Positions 9,448 through 18,179 are shown, numbered from the stretch's first letter. The stretch is 38,860 nucleotides of DNA from CAWBRT01 sp050015355 (GCA_050015355.1 JBEKBO010000029.1:1-38860), one strand, 5' to 3'. Notes: generated from the letters alone by a model not told the origin. Numbers and translations: made by a program.

Positions 9448-12321
9448 CTATTTGCCGCTCTGAAGCAATTCCTCGACGACCTCGTAGCTCGCGTTCAGAG
9501 CCGAATCGAGTGCCTGCGGATCTTTGCCGCCGGCCTCCGCCATATCCGGGCGTCCGCCGCCGGAGCCGCCCACCTTCTGCGCCACTTTGCCCACGATCTT
9601 GCCCGCCTGTACCCGGCTCGTCAGGTCTTTGGTCACGCCCACGATGATCGCCACCTTGCCGTCGCTCACCGAGCCCAGCACCACCACGCCGGAGCCGATC
9701 TTGTTGCGCAGATTATCCATCAGGGTGCGCAGTTGCGGACGCTCCAGATTGTCGGCGCGATGCGCCAGCACCTTCACGCCCTTGATCTCGCGCACTCGCT
9801 CGCCGATCGTCGCCACCGAAGACGAAGCCGATTTCATGCGCGCCTGTTCCAACTCTTTGCGCAGCCGCTTGATCTCGTCTTCCTTGCGCTCCATCTCCAG
9901 GCGCAGAGCCTCCGCCGGAGACGCATCCGAGCGCCCCACCAGCCCGGAGACAACTCCTTCCAACTGATGATCCACCCGGAAGTGCCGCAGCGAGGCCTCG
10001 CCTGCCACCGCCTCCAGCCGGCGCACTCCGGCCGAGACGCTGCTCTCCTTCAGAATCTTGATCAACCCGATCTCGCCCGTGGCCGACGTGTGCGTGCCGC
10101 CGCACAGCTCGGTCGAAAAATCGCCGACCCGGATCACCCGCACCTTGTCGCCATACTTTTCGCCGAACAGCGCCATCGCCTTGTACTCGTTGACGGCCAC
10201 GTCAATGGGCACGTTCTCGATCACTTCCACGCGCTCGTTGCGCAGCACCTCCCGGTTCGCCAGGTCCTCGATGTCCTGCAACTCTTCGTCCTCGACGCCG
10301 GCAAAGTGCGAAAAATCAAAGCGCAAATGACTCTGGTCGACCAGCGATCCGGCCTGCTTCACATGCATGCCGAGCACGTTGCGCAGCGCCGCATGCAGCA
10401 GATGCGTGCCAGTGTGATGGCGCATGGTCGCCCGCCGCAACTCGCCGTCGACGACGGCATCCAACCGGTCGCCCACCATGATGGGCTGCCGCGCCGTCAC
10501 CTGATGCGCGCGCACTCCCTGCACGGGGTAGTGAACGCCACTCACGTCCGCGACGAGTGTGTTGTGATCAGCGGCATAGAACCAGCCCTTGTCGGCCGCT
10601 TGCCCGCCCGCCTCGGCATAAAACGGCGTGTGGTCGAGCACGATCTCGCCGCGCTCGCCCGGCTTCAGCTCCTGCACGCCCTGTCCGTTGCTGATGATGG
10701 CCAGCACCTCGCAGCCGCGCGACTCGGTCTGCCGATAGCCTTCAAAAACCGTAGCGGGAAGCGTGGCAAACACCGGACTCGCCGTTTGCTTGCCTGCGCC
10801 GCCCTTCCAACTGGCCCGCGCGCGCTCGCGCTGCTCGGCCATAGCAAGATCGAAGCCTGCCTGGTCAAGGTCGATTCCAGCGTCGCGGCAAGCATCCTGT
10901 ATGAAATCCCTTGGGAGACCGAAGGTGTCGTAAAGCTTGAAAGCCTTTGCGCCGGGATATGTCGGACTAGGCGGGAGGTGGATGTCCCTTAAATTCTCCT
11001 CTGTGATCTCTCGGCCGAACCACCAGCTGTAAATTCGTAGATCATCTTCCGCTTCATGTTGCGGAAGCCCCTGGCGCTGGTGCTTGGGCAGCTTTTCCCA
11101 AAGGATCTTCGTTAATGCAAGATCCTCTTCGAGTTTACTAAGCCCAATTTCCAGCGTGTGCGCAAAGCGAGTCTCTTCCGTCTCCACTGCCTTGGCGACG
11201 CGCTCGGCCGAGCTGTTCAGCTCCGGATACGCCTCTTGCATCTGGTCGCGCACGGCGAAAACCATCTGGTAAAGAAATGGCTTGTTCTGCCCAAGCAAGC
11301 GCCCGTGACGAATGGCCCTGCGGATGATTTTGCGCAGCACGTAGCCGCGCCCTTCGTTGGCGGGCACCACGCCATCGGAGATCAGGAACGTAGCGGCCCG
11401 CGCGTGGTCGGCGATCACCCTCAGCGAAGCCGCGCTCTTCGATTTCGCTTCTTTTTCCGCTTCCGTGGCCAGCGAAACTCCCGTCAGCTCCGCCGCGCGC
11501 TTGATCAGCGGCGTAAACAGGTCGGTGTCATAGTTGCTCACCACTTTTTGCAGCACGGCGGTCACGCGCTCCAGTCCCGCACCGGTATCAATCGAGGGCT
11601 TGGGCAAGGGATTCAGCACGCCATTGGCGTCGCGGTCGAACTGCATGAACACCAGGTTCCATATCTCTACGTAGCGCCCGCACTCGCACGGGAACCGGCA
11701 CTCGCCCGCCGCGCACTCCGCGTTCTTTTTGTCCGAAGATTCCACTCCCATGTCATAGTGCAGTTCGCTGCACGGGCCGCAGGGGCCTGTGTCGCCCATC
11801 GCCCAGAAATTGTCCTTCATGCCCATCTCGAAGATGCGATCGGCGGGCACACCCACGCTCAGCCAGTGTCCGTAAGCCTCGTCATCGCGCGGCACGCCGC
11901 CTTCGCCCTTGAAGATGGTCGCGTAGAGCTTGCTGCCGTCGATGGCGTACCACTGGGGAGAGGTCACCAGCTCCCAGGCGTAGGCGACGGCGTCTTTCTT
12001 GAAGTAATCGCCAAACGAGAAGTTCCCCAGCATCTCGAAAAACGTGTGGTGACGGTTGGTGAAGCCGACGTTTTCCAGGTCGTTATGCTTGCCGCCGGCG
12101 CGTACACACTTCTGCGACGTGGTAGCGCGCTGGTAATCTCGCTTCTCCAGCCCGAGGAAGACATCTTTGAACTGGTTCATGCCAGCATTGGTAAACAGCA
12201 GCGTCGGATCGTTGGCCGGCACCAGTGAAGACGAGTGAACCTCTTTATGCCCCTTCGAGATAAAGAAGTCCAGGAACATGCGTCGAACTTGATTGCCTGA
12301 GGGCTTGCCTGAGTGCGTCAT
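9448..12321 (-). CDS. alaS: alanyl-tRNA synthetase
   Basis: 957 residues, longer than the ~875 usual. It attaches alanine to tRNA-Ala and edits mischarged Ser/Gly. In order: the class II catalytic core (about 1-250, with the NAGMNQFKDVFLG block and MGDTGPCGPCSELHYD), the tRNA-recognition region, the editing domain with the zinc motif HHTGTHLLHAALR (about residue 632) and CGGTH (about 741), and the C-terminal C-Ala domain. Two insertions stand out: a Cys-rich loop GECRFPCECGRYVEIWN in the core, and about 50 extra residues near 405-455, just before GAKAFKLYDTFGLP, with A+T-richer coding. Both look intact and in frame. The assignment is secure. Confidence 0.97.
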   Translation of the reverse strand: MTHSGKPSGNQVRRMFLDFFISKGHKEVHSSSLVPANDPTLLFTNAGMNQFKDVFLGLEKRDYQRATTSQKCVRAGGKHNDLENVGFTNRHHTFFEMLGNFSFGDYFKKDAVAYAWELVTSPQWYAIDGSKLYATIFKGEGGVPRDDEAYGHWLSVGVPADRIFEMGMKDNFWAMGDTGPCGPCSELHYDMGVESSDKKNAECAAGECRFPCECGRYVEIWNLVFMQFDRDANGVLNPLPKPSIDTGAGLERVTAVLQKVVSNYDTDLFTPLIKRAAELTGVSLATEAEKEAKSKSAASLRVIADHARAATFLISDGVVPANEGRGYVLRKIIRRAIRHGRLLGQNKPFLYQMVFAVRDQMQEAYPELNSSAERVAKAVETEETRFAHTLEIGLSKLEEDLALTKILWEKLPKHQRQGLPQHEAEDDLRIYSWWFGREITEENLRDIHLPPSPTYPGAKAFKLYDTFGLPRDFIQDACRDAGIDLDQAGFDLAMAEQRERARASWKGGAGKQTASPVFATLPATVFEGYRQTESRGCEVLAIISNGQGVQELKPGERGEIVLDHTPFYAEAGGQAADKGWFYAADHNTLVADVSGVHYPVQGVRAHQVTARQPIMVGDRLDAVVDGELRRATMRHHTGTHLLHAALRNVLGMHVKQAGSLVDQSHLRFDFSHFAGVEDEELQDIEDLANREVLRNERVEVIENVPIDVAVNEYKAMALFGEKYGDKVRVIRVGDFSTELCGGTHTSATGEIGLIKILKESSVSAGVRRLEAVAGEASLRHFRVDHQLEGVVSGLVGRSDASPAEALRLEMERKEDEIKRLRKELEQARMKSASSSVATIGERVREIKGVKVLAHRADNLERPQLRTLMDNLRNKIGSGVVVLGSVSDGKVAIIVGVTKDLTSRVQAGKIVGKVAQKVGGSGGGRPDMAEAGGKDPQALDSALNASYEVVEELLQSGK

Positions 12322-12427
12322 AAATTTTGCGAGTTCCCGGCGGAGTTTCGCCCGCGCTCAAGGGCTGCGGGAGAAGGGAACTGAATTGTTGATTTTAGCA
12401 TTCGGCCGCACTTGGCAGAGCCCAGCC

Positions 12428-12460
12428 GGGTGCCCCGTTCTAGCGAAGCTAGGGCGGGGT
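12428..12460. repeat. 33-bp hairpin repeat, copy 2
   Basis: Exact copy of 9300-9332 (stem CTAGC-GAA-GCTAG inside CCCCG/CGGGG), followed by TAGTT. This copy lies upstream of alaS, between divergent genes. Confidence 0.75.
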
Positions 12461-12495
12461 AGTTGACGAGCACCGCTCGCTGGGGTGATTTAGGC

Positions 12496-12584
12496 TGTCA
12501 TGCTGAGCAAAGCGAAGCATCCCAGGAAACTGTCCTATCCCGCGCCGGCCTGGGTTTTATGATGAATCCTTCGGCCTTGCCCCA
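12496..12584 (+). repeat. ~85-bp direct repeat, left copy
   Basis: Starts CTGTCATGCTGAGC and is about 80% alike to 13141-13224, including the blocks GACTGTCC/AAACTGTCC, GTTTTAT-GATGAATC and TCGGC-TTG-CCCCA. The two copies flank the gene at 12723-13124 on either side. A shorter inverted relative lies near 26530-26570. Confidence 0.6.
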
Positions 12585-12643
12585 GCCCCACGCCGTGCTG
12601 GGATTCTTCGCTCCCGCTCAGAATGACTACTTCCAGACTCCGA

Positions 12644-12678
12644 CTGTCATGGCGAGCGAAGTCGAGCCACCTTTTGTT
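12644..12678 (+). repeat. 35-bp repeat shared with 26677-26711
   Basis: Thirty-five identical bases beginning CTGTCATGGCGAGCGAAG. At 26677 this is the left arm of a 16-bp hairpin; here the right arm is missing, so this copy looks truncated. Confidence 0.7.
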
Positions 12679-12722
12679 CCTTTTGTTCCTCTGCCGAAAA
12701 CTATGAGTTACTATTCATCTCG

Positions 12723-13124
12723 ATGAGAGCTAAATCTGCGGTTCCGATTCTGCTGGTTGTTTTGCTGGCGGGTTCACTGCTTGCGCAGGAGAGCGCGCCG
12801 AAGAATAGTGCTCCCGACGCGAGCGCCCAGGTTCCGAGCATCAGCGCCGACCGCGGCGACTGCACTGCCGCCTTCGACGTGCTCGACGATAAAGGCAAGC
12901 CCGTGTACCAGGCGGCGATCCACACCCTGATTCGTTGGGGAGTGGCGCATAAGAGCGACCTGACGGTGAGCACCAACTACTACGGCAAGGCGGAGTTCAC
13001 GGGGCTGCCGAACTACTCCAAGAAGCCGATTCAGTTCGATATCAAGTCAGGCGACAAACAGCGCACCGTTTACTTCGACCCGGGCAACCAGTGCCACGCG
13101 AAATTCACGGTGGAGCTGCGGTAG
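12723..13124 (+). CDS. small exported protein, unknown function
   Basis: 133 residues. A clear signal peptide (MRAKSAVPILLVVLLAGSLLAQ, cleavage probably after Ala-21) is followed by a Ser/Pro/Ala-rich linker and a domain of about 90 residues. Phrases such as AAFDVLDDKGKPVYQAAIHT and YYGKAEFTGLPNYSKKPIQF resemble the beta-sandwich carboxypeptidase-regulatory/CNA-B type folds. Two cysteines (in GDCTAAF and NQCHAKF) could form a disulfide in the periplasm. I do not recognise a named family. It stands alone, flanked on both sides by copies of one intergenic repeat. Confidence 0.7.
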   Translation: MRAKSAVPILLVVLLAGSLLAQESAPKNSAPDASAQVPSISADRGDCTAAFDVLDDKGKPVYQAAIHTLIRWGVAHKSDLTVSTNYYGKAEFTGLPNYSKKPIQFDIKSGDKQRTVYFDPGNQCHAKFTVELR

Positions 13125-13140
13125 GCAGCGTTTTCCTTGC

Positions 13141-13224
13141 GTCATGCTGAGCAACGCGAAGCTCCCATGAGACTGTCCCGTGCCGCGCTGAGTTTTATTG
13201 ATGAATCTTTCGGCTTGGTGCCCC
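13141..13224 (+). repeat. ~85-bp direct repeat, right copy
   Basis: Partner of 12496-12584. It begins GTCATGCTGAGCAACGCGAAG and runs directly into the CCCC-GGGG hairpin at 13221. Confidence 0.6.
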
Positions 13225-13253
13225 ACGTTCGCCCGCTTTTGGCTAACGTGGGG
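13221..13253. repeat. CCCC-GGGG clamped hairpin
   Basis: CCCCACGTT (13221-13229) pairs over 9 bp with AACGTGGGG (13245-13253). The loop CGCCCGCTTTTGGCT matches that of 9371-9410, and TAGTT follows. Confidence 0.7.
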
Positions 13254-13263
13254 TAGTTCGACT

Positions 13264-13309
13264 GGTGCCCAAGTCCCACATCTGCTAACTGCGGCAGATG
13301 TGGGGCACC
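13264..13309. repeat. long hairpin between convergent genes
   Basis: CCCACATCTGC (13275-13285) pairs over 11 bp with GCAGATGTGGG (13294-13304). An outer GGTGCCC/GGGCACC pair is possible. With the previous hairpin it separates the convergent 12723 and alkA genes and could stop transcription from both sides. Confidence 0.65.
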
Positions 13310-13393
13310 GTCCGAAAAAGTCACAAGCTTTGAGCCTGGGGCAGTTTCTTTGGGTGGGCTAGTGGTGCGGGTGGAGGATTTGCGCTCAACGCC

Positions 13394-14116
13394 TCAACTT
13401 CGCGCCTTTTTCTTTGGCTTCTTCGCGCTCGCCCGCGAACTCTTAGGCTTCGCAGGCTTCGAACTTTTATCCGCACCGCTTTTCACCTTGAGCGCAGGCT
13501 TCCCCTCGGCGGCCCTCCACAGGTACCAACTCGCGATGCTTCGCCAAGGCTTCCACCGCTCGCCCTTCTTCAGCATTTGCTGCTTGGTGGGCATGTCGGG
13601 CAGGCGATAGGTTCGCTGGAATCCTTTGCGCACCCCAAAGTCGTCCAGCGGCAGCACATCCGTGCGCCCCAGGCGGAAGATGAGCAGCATCTCAACCGTC
13701 CAGCGGCCTATGCCGCGCACCTGGCTGACGCGCTCAATGATCTCCTCGTCGCTCATCTTGTCGATGGCACTGCCCTGCGGCACGGTGCCGTCCAGCGTCT
13801 TGGCCGCCAGATCCTTGAGCGCCAGCATCTTGTTGCGCGACAACCCCGCCGAACGCAGGCGCTCTTCGGTCGCAGCCACAATCTGCTCGGGAGTGGCCAG
13901 CGCTCCCGGGAACAACTCATCGACGCGGCCCAGGATCGCCGCCGCCGCCTTGCCCGCGAGCTGCTGGTAGACGATCGAGCGCAGCAATGAATAGAAGATG
14001 GAGTGCTCGTGCCGCAGCTTCAGCGTGCATGGTCCGACGCGCTCGATCAGTTGCGCCATCCGGCGGTCGGCCCGCTTGAGGTGTTCGGTGGCTTCATCCA
14101 ATAACTTGGGCTGCAT
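13394..14116 (-). CDS. DNA-3-methyladenine glycosylase, AlkA-type HhH-GPD
   Basis: 240 residues. It cuts alkylated bases (3-methyladenine and others) out of DNA as the first step of base-excision repair. The helix-hairpin-helix is visible as VRGIGRWTVEMLLIF, followed by the GPD loop PLDDFGVRKG, whose Asp pair contains the catalytic aspartate. YSLLRSIVYQQLAGKAA is the usual N-terminal block. The C-terminus adds about 35 Lys/Ser/Ala-rich residues (KKPKKKARS), a basic tail that probably binds DNA non-specifically. recX lies only 3 bp upstream, so the two are co-transcribed. Confidence 0.9.
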   Translation of the reverse strand: MQPKLLDEATEHLKRADRRMAQLIERVGPCTLKLRHEHSIFYSLLRSIVYQQLAGKAAAAILGRVDELFPGALATPEQIVAATEERLRSAGLSRNKMLALKDLAAKTLDGTVPQGSAIDKMSDEEIIERVSQVRGIGRWTVEMLLIFRLGRTDVLPLDDFGVRKGFQRTYRLPDMPTKQQMLKKGERWKPWRSIASWYLWRAAEGKPALKVKSGADKSSKPAKPKSSRASAKKPKKKARS

Positions 14117-14119
14117 GCT

Positions 14120-14662
14120 CTACGATTCCGTTTCTTCCCGCTCCTGCTCGAGGGCACTCAGCGTTTCGTCCTCGACCTTCCACTTCTTCAGAATTGGGAT
14201 GATCACGCTGGACGGGAATCCGGCACGCGCCAGGGCGCGGAAGATGCGCGCGGCCTGCTTTTGATCCACCGGCGCGGTGATGCGTTTGCGAGCCAGAAAG
14301 GCACGCGCCAGTTTTTCCTCATTCACGCCCTCATACGCCGTTTTCACGGCGCGTTCGATCACGTCCGCGTGCATGCCCTTGGCCCTCAGGTCGCGGACCA
14401 CGCGCATACTGCCGAACTTTTCGTTTTCCTTGCGAAAGGAGGAATAAGCAGCCGCATAGCCGGCGTCGTTCAGGTAGCGCTGTTCCTTCAGGCGCGCAAC
14501 CACCACTTCGATAAGCAGCTCGCCGAGCGGTTGATGCCGCACGCGAGTTCGCATCAGACGCTTGAGCTCGGCAACGGTGTGCATGCGCCGACCGAGCGCC
14601 CCGACGGCGTAGTCGTAGAGTGCCTGCTCGTCATAGTCCCGCGGAGTTCGCTTGAAAGGCAT
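14120..14662 (-). CDS. recX: regulatory protein RecX
   Basis: 180 residues, within the RecX range. RecX binds RecA filaments and limits their growth during recombination and SOS. Three-helix RecX repeats are visible: ALYDYAVGALGRRMHTVAELKRLM, then LKEQRYLNDAGYAAAYSSFR, then a third ending AGFPSSVIIPILKKW. It is paired with an alkylation-repair glycosylase instead of the more common recA. No recA is present in the window. Confidence 0.88.
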   Translation of the reverse strand: MPFKRTPRDYDEQALYDYAVGALGRRMHTVAELKRLMRTRVRHQPLGELLIEVVVARLKEQRYLNDAGYAAAYSSFRKENEKFGSMRVVRDLRAKGMHADVIERAVKTAYEGVNEEKLARAFLARKRITAPVDQKQAARIFRALARAGFPSSVIIPILKKWKVEDETLSALEQEREETES

Positions 14663-14746
14663 GGCACCAGTGTGGCGGAATCGATCCGCTGCTGCAAGAG
14701 ATCATCGCTCCCCGGCCTGTGGACTATTAGTGCGGCGTCCACTGGC

Positions 14747-15193
14747 TTACCAGCGAAGCACAAGACCCACTCCGGCGCGTGCGTGCGTGCCGCTGTTGTA
14801 GTGCAGCGCATCGAACTTCAGGCGAACGGCGAAACGTTTGGCACCCACGTCGACTCCGCCGCCGGGCAGCACTCCAACGTAGTATTGGCCCAGTTCGTGC
14901 GCCCCGCCCACCAGCAGATGAAGATAAGGGGTGAACAGCGCATCGCGCGTGCTGAACATTACCTTGGGTCCAGCCGTTAAGGTGTAGACGTTGTCTCCGG
15001 TTGTGTAATACCCGCCCACGTCACCCTCCAGTCCCAGGTGCTTTGTGGCAAGATACGCGGCGGAGAAGTTGAAGCCGTCTTTGCCGGTAGGGCCGGTCAG
15101 GTGCGCGTAAGCGCCTGAGATCTCCGCATTCTGCGCCAGGGCGCAAAGCGTCAGCAGGAACGGGACGCAGCAAACCAACACGAACTTTCTCAT
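14747..15193 (-). CDS. small outer-membrane beta-barrel protein
   Basis: 148 residues. A signal peptide (MRKFVLVCCVPFLLTLCALA, cut before QNAEIS) is followed by alternating polar/hydrophobic strands typical of an 8-strand OmpA/Opacity-like barrel: EISGAYAHLTG, GLEGDVGGYYTTG, YTLTAGPKVMFS, PYLHLLVGGAHE, FAVRLKFDALHY. It ends in VGLVLRW, and the terminal Trp is a good barrel-assembly signal. It probably sits in the outer membrane, and its role is unknown. The gene is alone; the 84 bp towards recX and 233 bp towards ispG show no other gene. Confidence 0.75.
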   Translation of the reverse strand: MRKFVLVCCVPFLLTLCALAQNAEISGAYAHLTGPTGKDGFNFSAAYLATKHLGLEGDVGGYYTTGDNVYTLTAGPKVMFSTRDALFTPYLHLLVGGAHELGQYYVGVLPGGGVDVGAKRFAVRLKFDALHYNSGTHARAGVGLVLRW

Positions 15194-15426
15194 CTCAGCT
15201 CCTTATCCGTCGGCGACAGGGGCCGCACGTTGCTGCGGTAATGGTAAATCTATCTCTTAGATGGCGAAGGTCCGCCGCAGTTTTGCACTTCCCGCGCTAC
15301 ATTGTTATCGGACGTAGCGCGGACATCAAACGCGAACACAAAACGTGCCAAACTGGTTAAAACTGAGCCCGTTGTTTACCTGCGGGAAGCCAGCCAAGCA
15401 ATGCTAAGTATTTGAATTCATGAGGT

Positions 15427-16671
15427 CTAAGTACTGACGGCTGTTTGCGCTTCTTTTTTCGAGTAATGGGTCTCGACGTACTCGTCGAGGATGGCGATGA
15501 ACTCTTCCGCGATCTTGTCGCCGCGCAGCGTTGTCATCAGGCGGCCGTCGACAAACACAGGGGCTTTCGGTTCCTCAAACGTGCCCGGCAGCGAGATGCC
15601 GATGTTAGCGTGCTTGCTTTCGCCCGGGCCGTTTACCACGCACCCCATGACCGCCAGCTTCATTTCCTCGATGCCCTCGTACTGCTTTCGCCACGCCGGC
15701 ATCTGCTCGCGCAAGTACTCCTGAATCCGCTCCGCCAACTGCTGGAAGTAGGTCGAAGTGGTGCGGCCACAGCCTGGGCAGGCGGTCACCTGCGGGGAGA
15801 AGCTGCGGATGCCCATCGATTGCAGTATCTGCTGTGCCACGCGCACCTCTTCGTTGCGGTCGCCATTGGGCGCGGGCGTGAGCGAAACGCGGATCGTGTC
15901 GCCAATGCCTTCCTGCAGCAGAACGGCCAGTCCGGCGGTACTGCTGACAATGCCTTTGGCGCCCATGCCGGCCTCGGTGAGCCCCAGGTGCAGCGCGTAT
16001 TTGCAGCGGGCGGCGAGCGCGCGGTAGACGTCGATCAGGTCTTGCACTCCGCTCACCTTGGCGCTGATGATGATTTGTTCGGGGCGCATTCCATACTGCT
16101 CGGCGCGTTCGGCCGAGTGCAGGGCACTGGCGATCATCGCTTCCATCATGACGGCACGGGCGTCCAGAGGCTCGGCCAGCTTGGAATTCGCGTCCATCAT
16201 GCGCGTCAGCAACTGCTGGTCGAGCGAACCCCAGTTCACGCCGATGCGCACCGGCCGCTGATTTTCGATGGCGACCTCGATCATGGTGCGGAAGTTGTCG
16301 TCGTCCTTGCGGCCGATGGAGACGTTGCCGGGGTTGATCCGATACTTGGCCAGCGCCCGCGCGCACGCCGGATACTTCTTCAGCAACAGGTGGCCGTTGT
16401 AATGGAAGTCGCCGATGATGGGCACCTGTACGCCCTGCTGCGCCAGCCGCTCCGCGATCTCCGGCACGGCCTGCGCGGCAGCGTCATTATTCACGGTCAC
16501 CCGGACCAGCTCCGATCCGGCGCGAGCCAAGGCGGCCACCTGGGCTACGGTTCCGGCAATGTCCGCCGTATCCGTGTTGGTCATGGACTGCACCACGATG
16601 GGCGCATCTCCGCCCAGCCGGACGCCGCCGACAGTGGCCATGTACGTCTTTTTGCGCTTAATCGAAGCCAT
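15427..16671 (-). CDS. ispG: 4-hydroxy-3-methylbut-2-en-1-yl diphosphate synthase
   Basis: 414 residues. IspG (GcpE) performs the penultimate step of the MEP isoprenoid pathway, reducing MEcPP to HMBPP with a [4Fe-4S] cluster. The N-terminal TIM barrel has VQSMTNTDTAD and the block NPGNVSIGRKDD. The cluster ligands lie in TACPGCGRT and CVVNGPGESKHANIG. It is the last gene of the uppS-cdsA-dxr-rseP-ispG run but is separated from rseP by 161 bp that hold a divergent hairpin repeat, so it may also have its own promoter. dxr two genes upstream belongs to the same pathway. Confidence 0.96.
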   Translation of the reverse strand: MASIKRKKTYMATVGGVRLGGDAPIVVQSMTNTDTADIAGTVAQVAALARAGSELVRVTVNNDAAAQAVPEIAERLAQQGVQVPIIGDFHYNGHLLLKKYPACARALAKYRINPGNVSIGRKDDDNFRTMIEVAIENQRPVRIGVNWGSLDQQLLTRMMDANSKLAEPLDARAVMMEAMIASALHSAERAEQYGMRPEQIIISAKVSGVQDLIDVYRALAARCKYALHLGLTEAGMGAKGIVSSTAGLAVLLQEGIGDTIRVSLTPAPNGDRNEEVRVAQQILQSMGIRSFSPQVTACPGCGRTTSTYFQQLAERIQEYLREQMPAWRKQYEGIEEMKLAVMGCVVNGPGESKHANIGISLPGTFEEPKAPVFVDGRLMTTLRGDKIAEEFIAILDEYVETHYSKKEAQTAVST

Positions 16672-16755
16672 GGGAATGTGCTTAGTTTATCATTCGAGAC
16701 CCTGAGAGCGGTCAGCACGCCGCCAGAACCGGAACAGCAGATCCTTCGCTGCTCC

Positions 16756-16794
16756 ACCCCAGCAACGGCAAAAGCGGTCGTCGCCGGGGACCCC
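16756..16794 (-). repeat. 39-bp hairpin repeat, degenerate copy
   Basis: Keeps the outer ACCCC and CCGGGGACCCC ends of the 39-bp family at the right spacing, but its central stem is eroded. It lies in the only long space within the isoprenoid operon, between rseP and ispG. It is followed by GCGCTCAGGATGAC, an inverted piece of the CTGAGC family. Confidence 0.5.
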
Positions 16795-16832
16795 GGCTGC
16801 GCTCAGGATGACACCGGCCAGATGCAACCGCC

Positions 16833-18176
16833 TCACTGCACGTGGTGCGTGATCCCTGGAATCACTTTCATCATATCGTTGAAGATCACCATGCCGGCAA
16901 ACAGGATGAGGCAGACGAAAGCGGCCTGGTAGATGCGTTCCTTGATTGGCTGGCTGATGTCGCGCCGGATGACCGACTCGATCAACAGCAGCAGGATCAG
17001 TCCGCCGTCGAGAATCGGGATGGGAAACAGGTTGAAGATACCGAGGTTGAGGCTGATGGCGGCCATGACTCCCATCAGCGGTGTCCAGCCCTGCTGCTGA
17101 GCGTACATGCCGGTAACGCGGGCGATCCCTATCGGACCTTCCATCTGCTTGACGGAGACCTTGCGCTGCAACATTCGCTTTACCAGCTCCAGAATCAGCA
17201 GCGAGTTCTTCTGATTCGAGTCGATGGAGCGGGACAGCGCCTGCGTGAATGGCAATTTGTCGACGTGAACCGGCATGGAGAGAATGCCGATCCGGTAAAC
17301 CTGCCTGCCGTCGTCGCTGGTTGTGAGCTGCGGCGTGACGGTCACGTCTATCTGCTGGCCGTTGCGCTTGATGGTCAGCACCACCGGGTGGTTCTTGGTC
17401 TGTTGCAGCAGGTGCGAGAGACTCTGGGTGGAGCGGACAGGCATTCCGTCCGCGGCGACGATGTCATCCCCGATCTGCATTCCCGACTTGGCGGCCGGCA
17501 TCCCCGGCTCCATCTGGGTAATCGTAAACGGCTGCTGGGCCACCAGGCCGGCATCACCGAGCTGGTCTTGGCCGGAGACCTCGGGAAAGACGGTCTTCTG
17601 CAACTGCTGATCCCCACGCTGAATGATCAAGTGCACCGCCGAATGGGGACTGAGCATGATCTTGGAAAGAACGTACTCCCAATCGGGATTCTTGCTCGAG
17701 CCGATCTGGATGATCTTGTCGCCGGGCTGAATTCCCACTTTTTCAGCGGCACTGCCCGGAGCTACCCAGCCCACCACGGCGGCCTGATCCAGGTAAAGCG
17801 GGTGCTCGTAGTGCACCATGTACACCCACGTCAGCAGCCCGATGGCGAGCGCGATGTTCATGAATGGCCCGGCCAGCGCGATCACCACACGCTGCCACCG
17901 GGGATGGGACATAAACTCCTCTGGCCCGCCGGCGCGCTGGTCCAGCGGGCTTTCCCCTGACATTTTCACGTAGCCGCCGAAGGGAAGGACGGATATCCGG
18001 TAGTCGGTTTCGCCCCGGCGGAATCCAACCAGCCGTTTGCCAAAACCGATGGAAAAGACCTCGACTCGCACCCCAAACAGCTTGGCAGCAGCAAAATGAC
18101 CCAATTCATGGACCAGGATCATGACCGCCAGGACGAAGAAAACCGAGACGATACTGTAATAAAGATTAGCTGCCAT
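16833..18176 (-). CDS. rseP: site-2 zinc metalloprotease RseP
   Basis: 447 residues. An inner-membrane protease that cuts transmembrane segments, classically anti-sigma factors in the envelope stress response. The zinc motif HELGH is at residues 23-27 in the first helix. Two PDZ domains follow (VGWVAPGSAAEKVGIQPGDKI and MEPGMPAAKSGMQIGDDIV). The second catalytic motif NLFPIPILDGG, with its Asp ligand, is near the C-terminal helices. dxr ends 3 bp upstream, which means tight coupling. The dxr-rseP neighbourhood, next to cdsA and uppS, is conserved in many bacteria. Confidence 0.94.
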   Translation of the reverse strand: MAANLYYSIVSVFFVLAVMILVHELGHFAAAKLFGVRVEVFSIGFGKRLVGFRRGETDYRISVLPFGGYVKMSGESPLDQRAGGPEEFMSHPRWQRVVIALAGPFMNIALAIGLLTWVYMVHYEHPLYLDQAAVVGWVAPGSAAEKVGIQPGDKIIQIGSSKNPDWEYVLSKIMLSPHSAVHLIIQRGDQQLQKTVFPEVSGQDQLGDAGLVAQQPFTITQMEPGMPAAKSGMQIGDDIVAADGMPVRSTQSLSHLLQQTKNHPVVLTIKRNGQQIDVTVTPQLTTSDDGRQVYRIGILSMPVHVDKLPFTQALSRSIDSNQKNSLLILELVKRMLQRKVSVKQMEGPIGIARVTGMYAQQQGWTPLMGVMAAISLNLGIFNLFPIPILDGGLILLLLIESVIRRDISQPIKERIYQAAFVCLILFAGMVIFNDMMKVIPGITHHVQ

Positions 18177-18179
18177 AGT

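Larger units (their letters stand above)
12322..12722. other. repeat-rich intergenic region
   Basis: A 401-base space between the divergent alaS and 12723 genes. It is filled by the 33-bp hairpin repeat (12428-12460), a long repeat shared with 13141-13224, an inverted GATTCTTCGCTCCCGCTCAGA core near 12602, and a 35-bp repeat shared with 26677. I see no gene. Confidence 0.6.

Noticed and set aside
15445..16932. 495-codon plus-strand frame over ispG
   Set aside because: It is antisense to ispG and rseP, with a His/Arg/Val-rich product typical of shadow frames.
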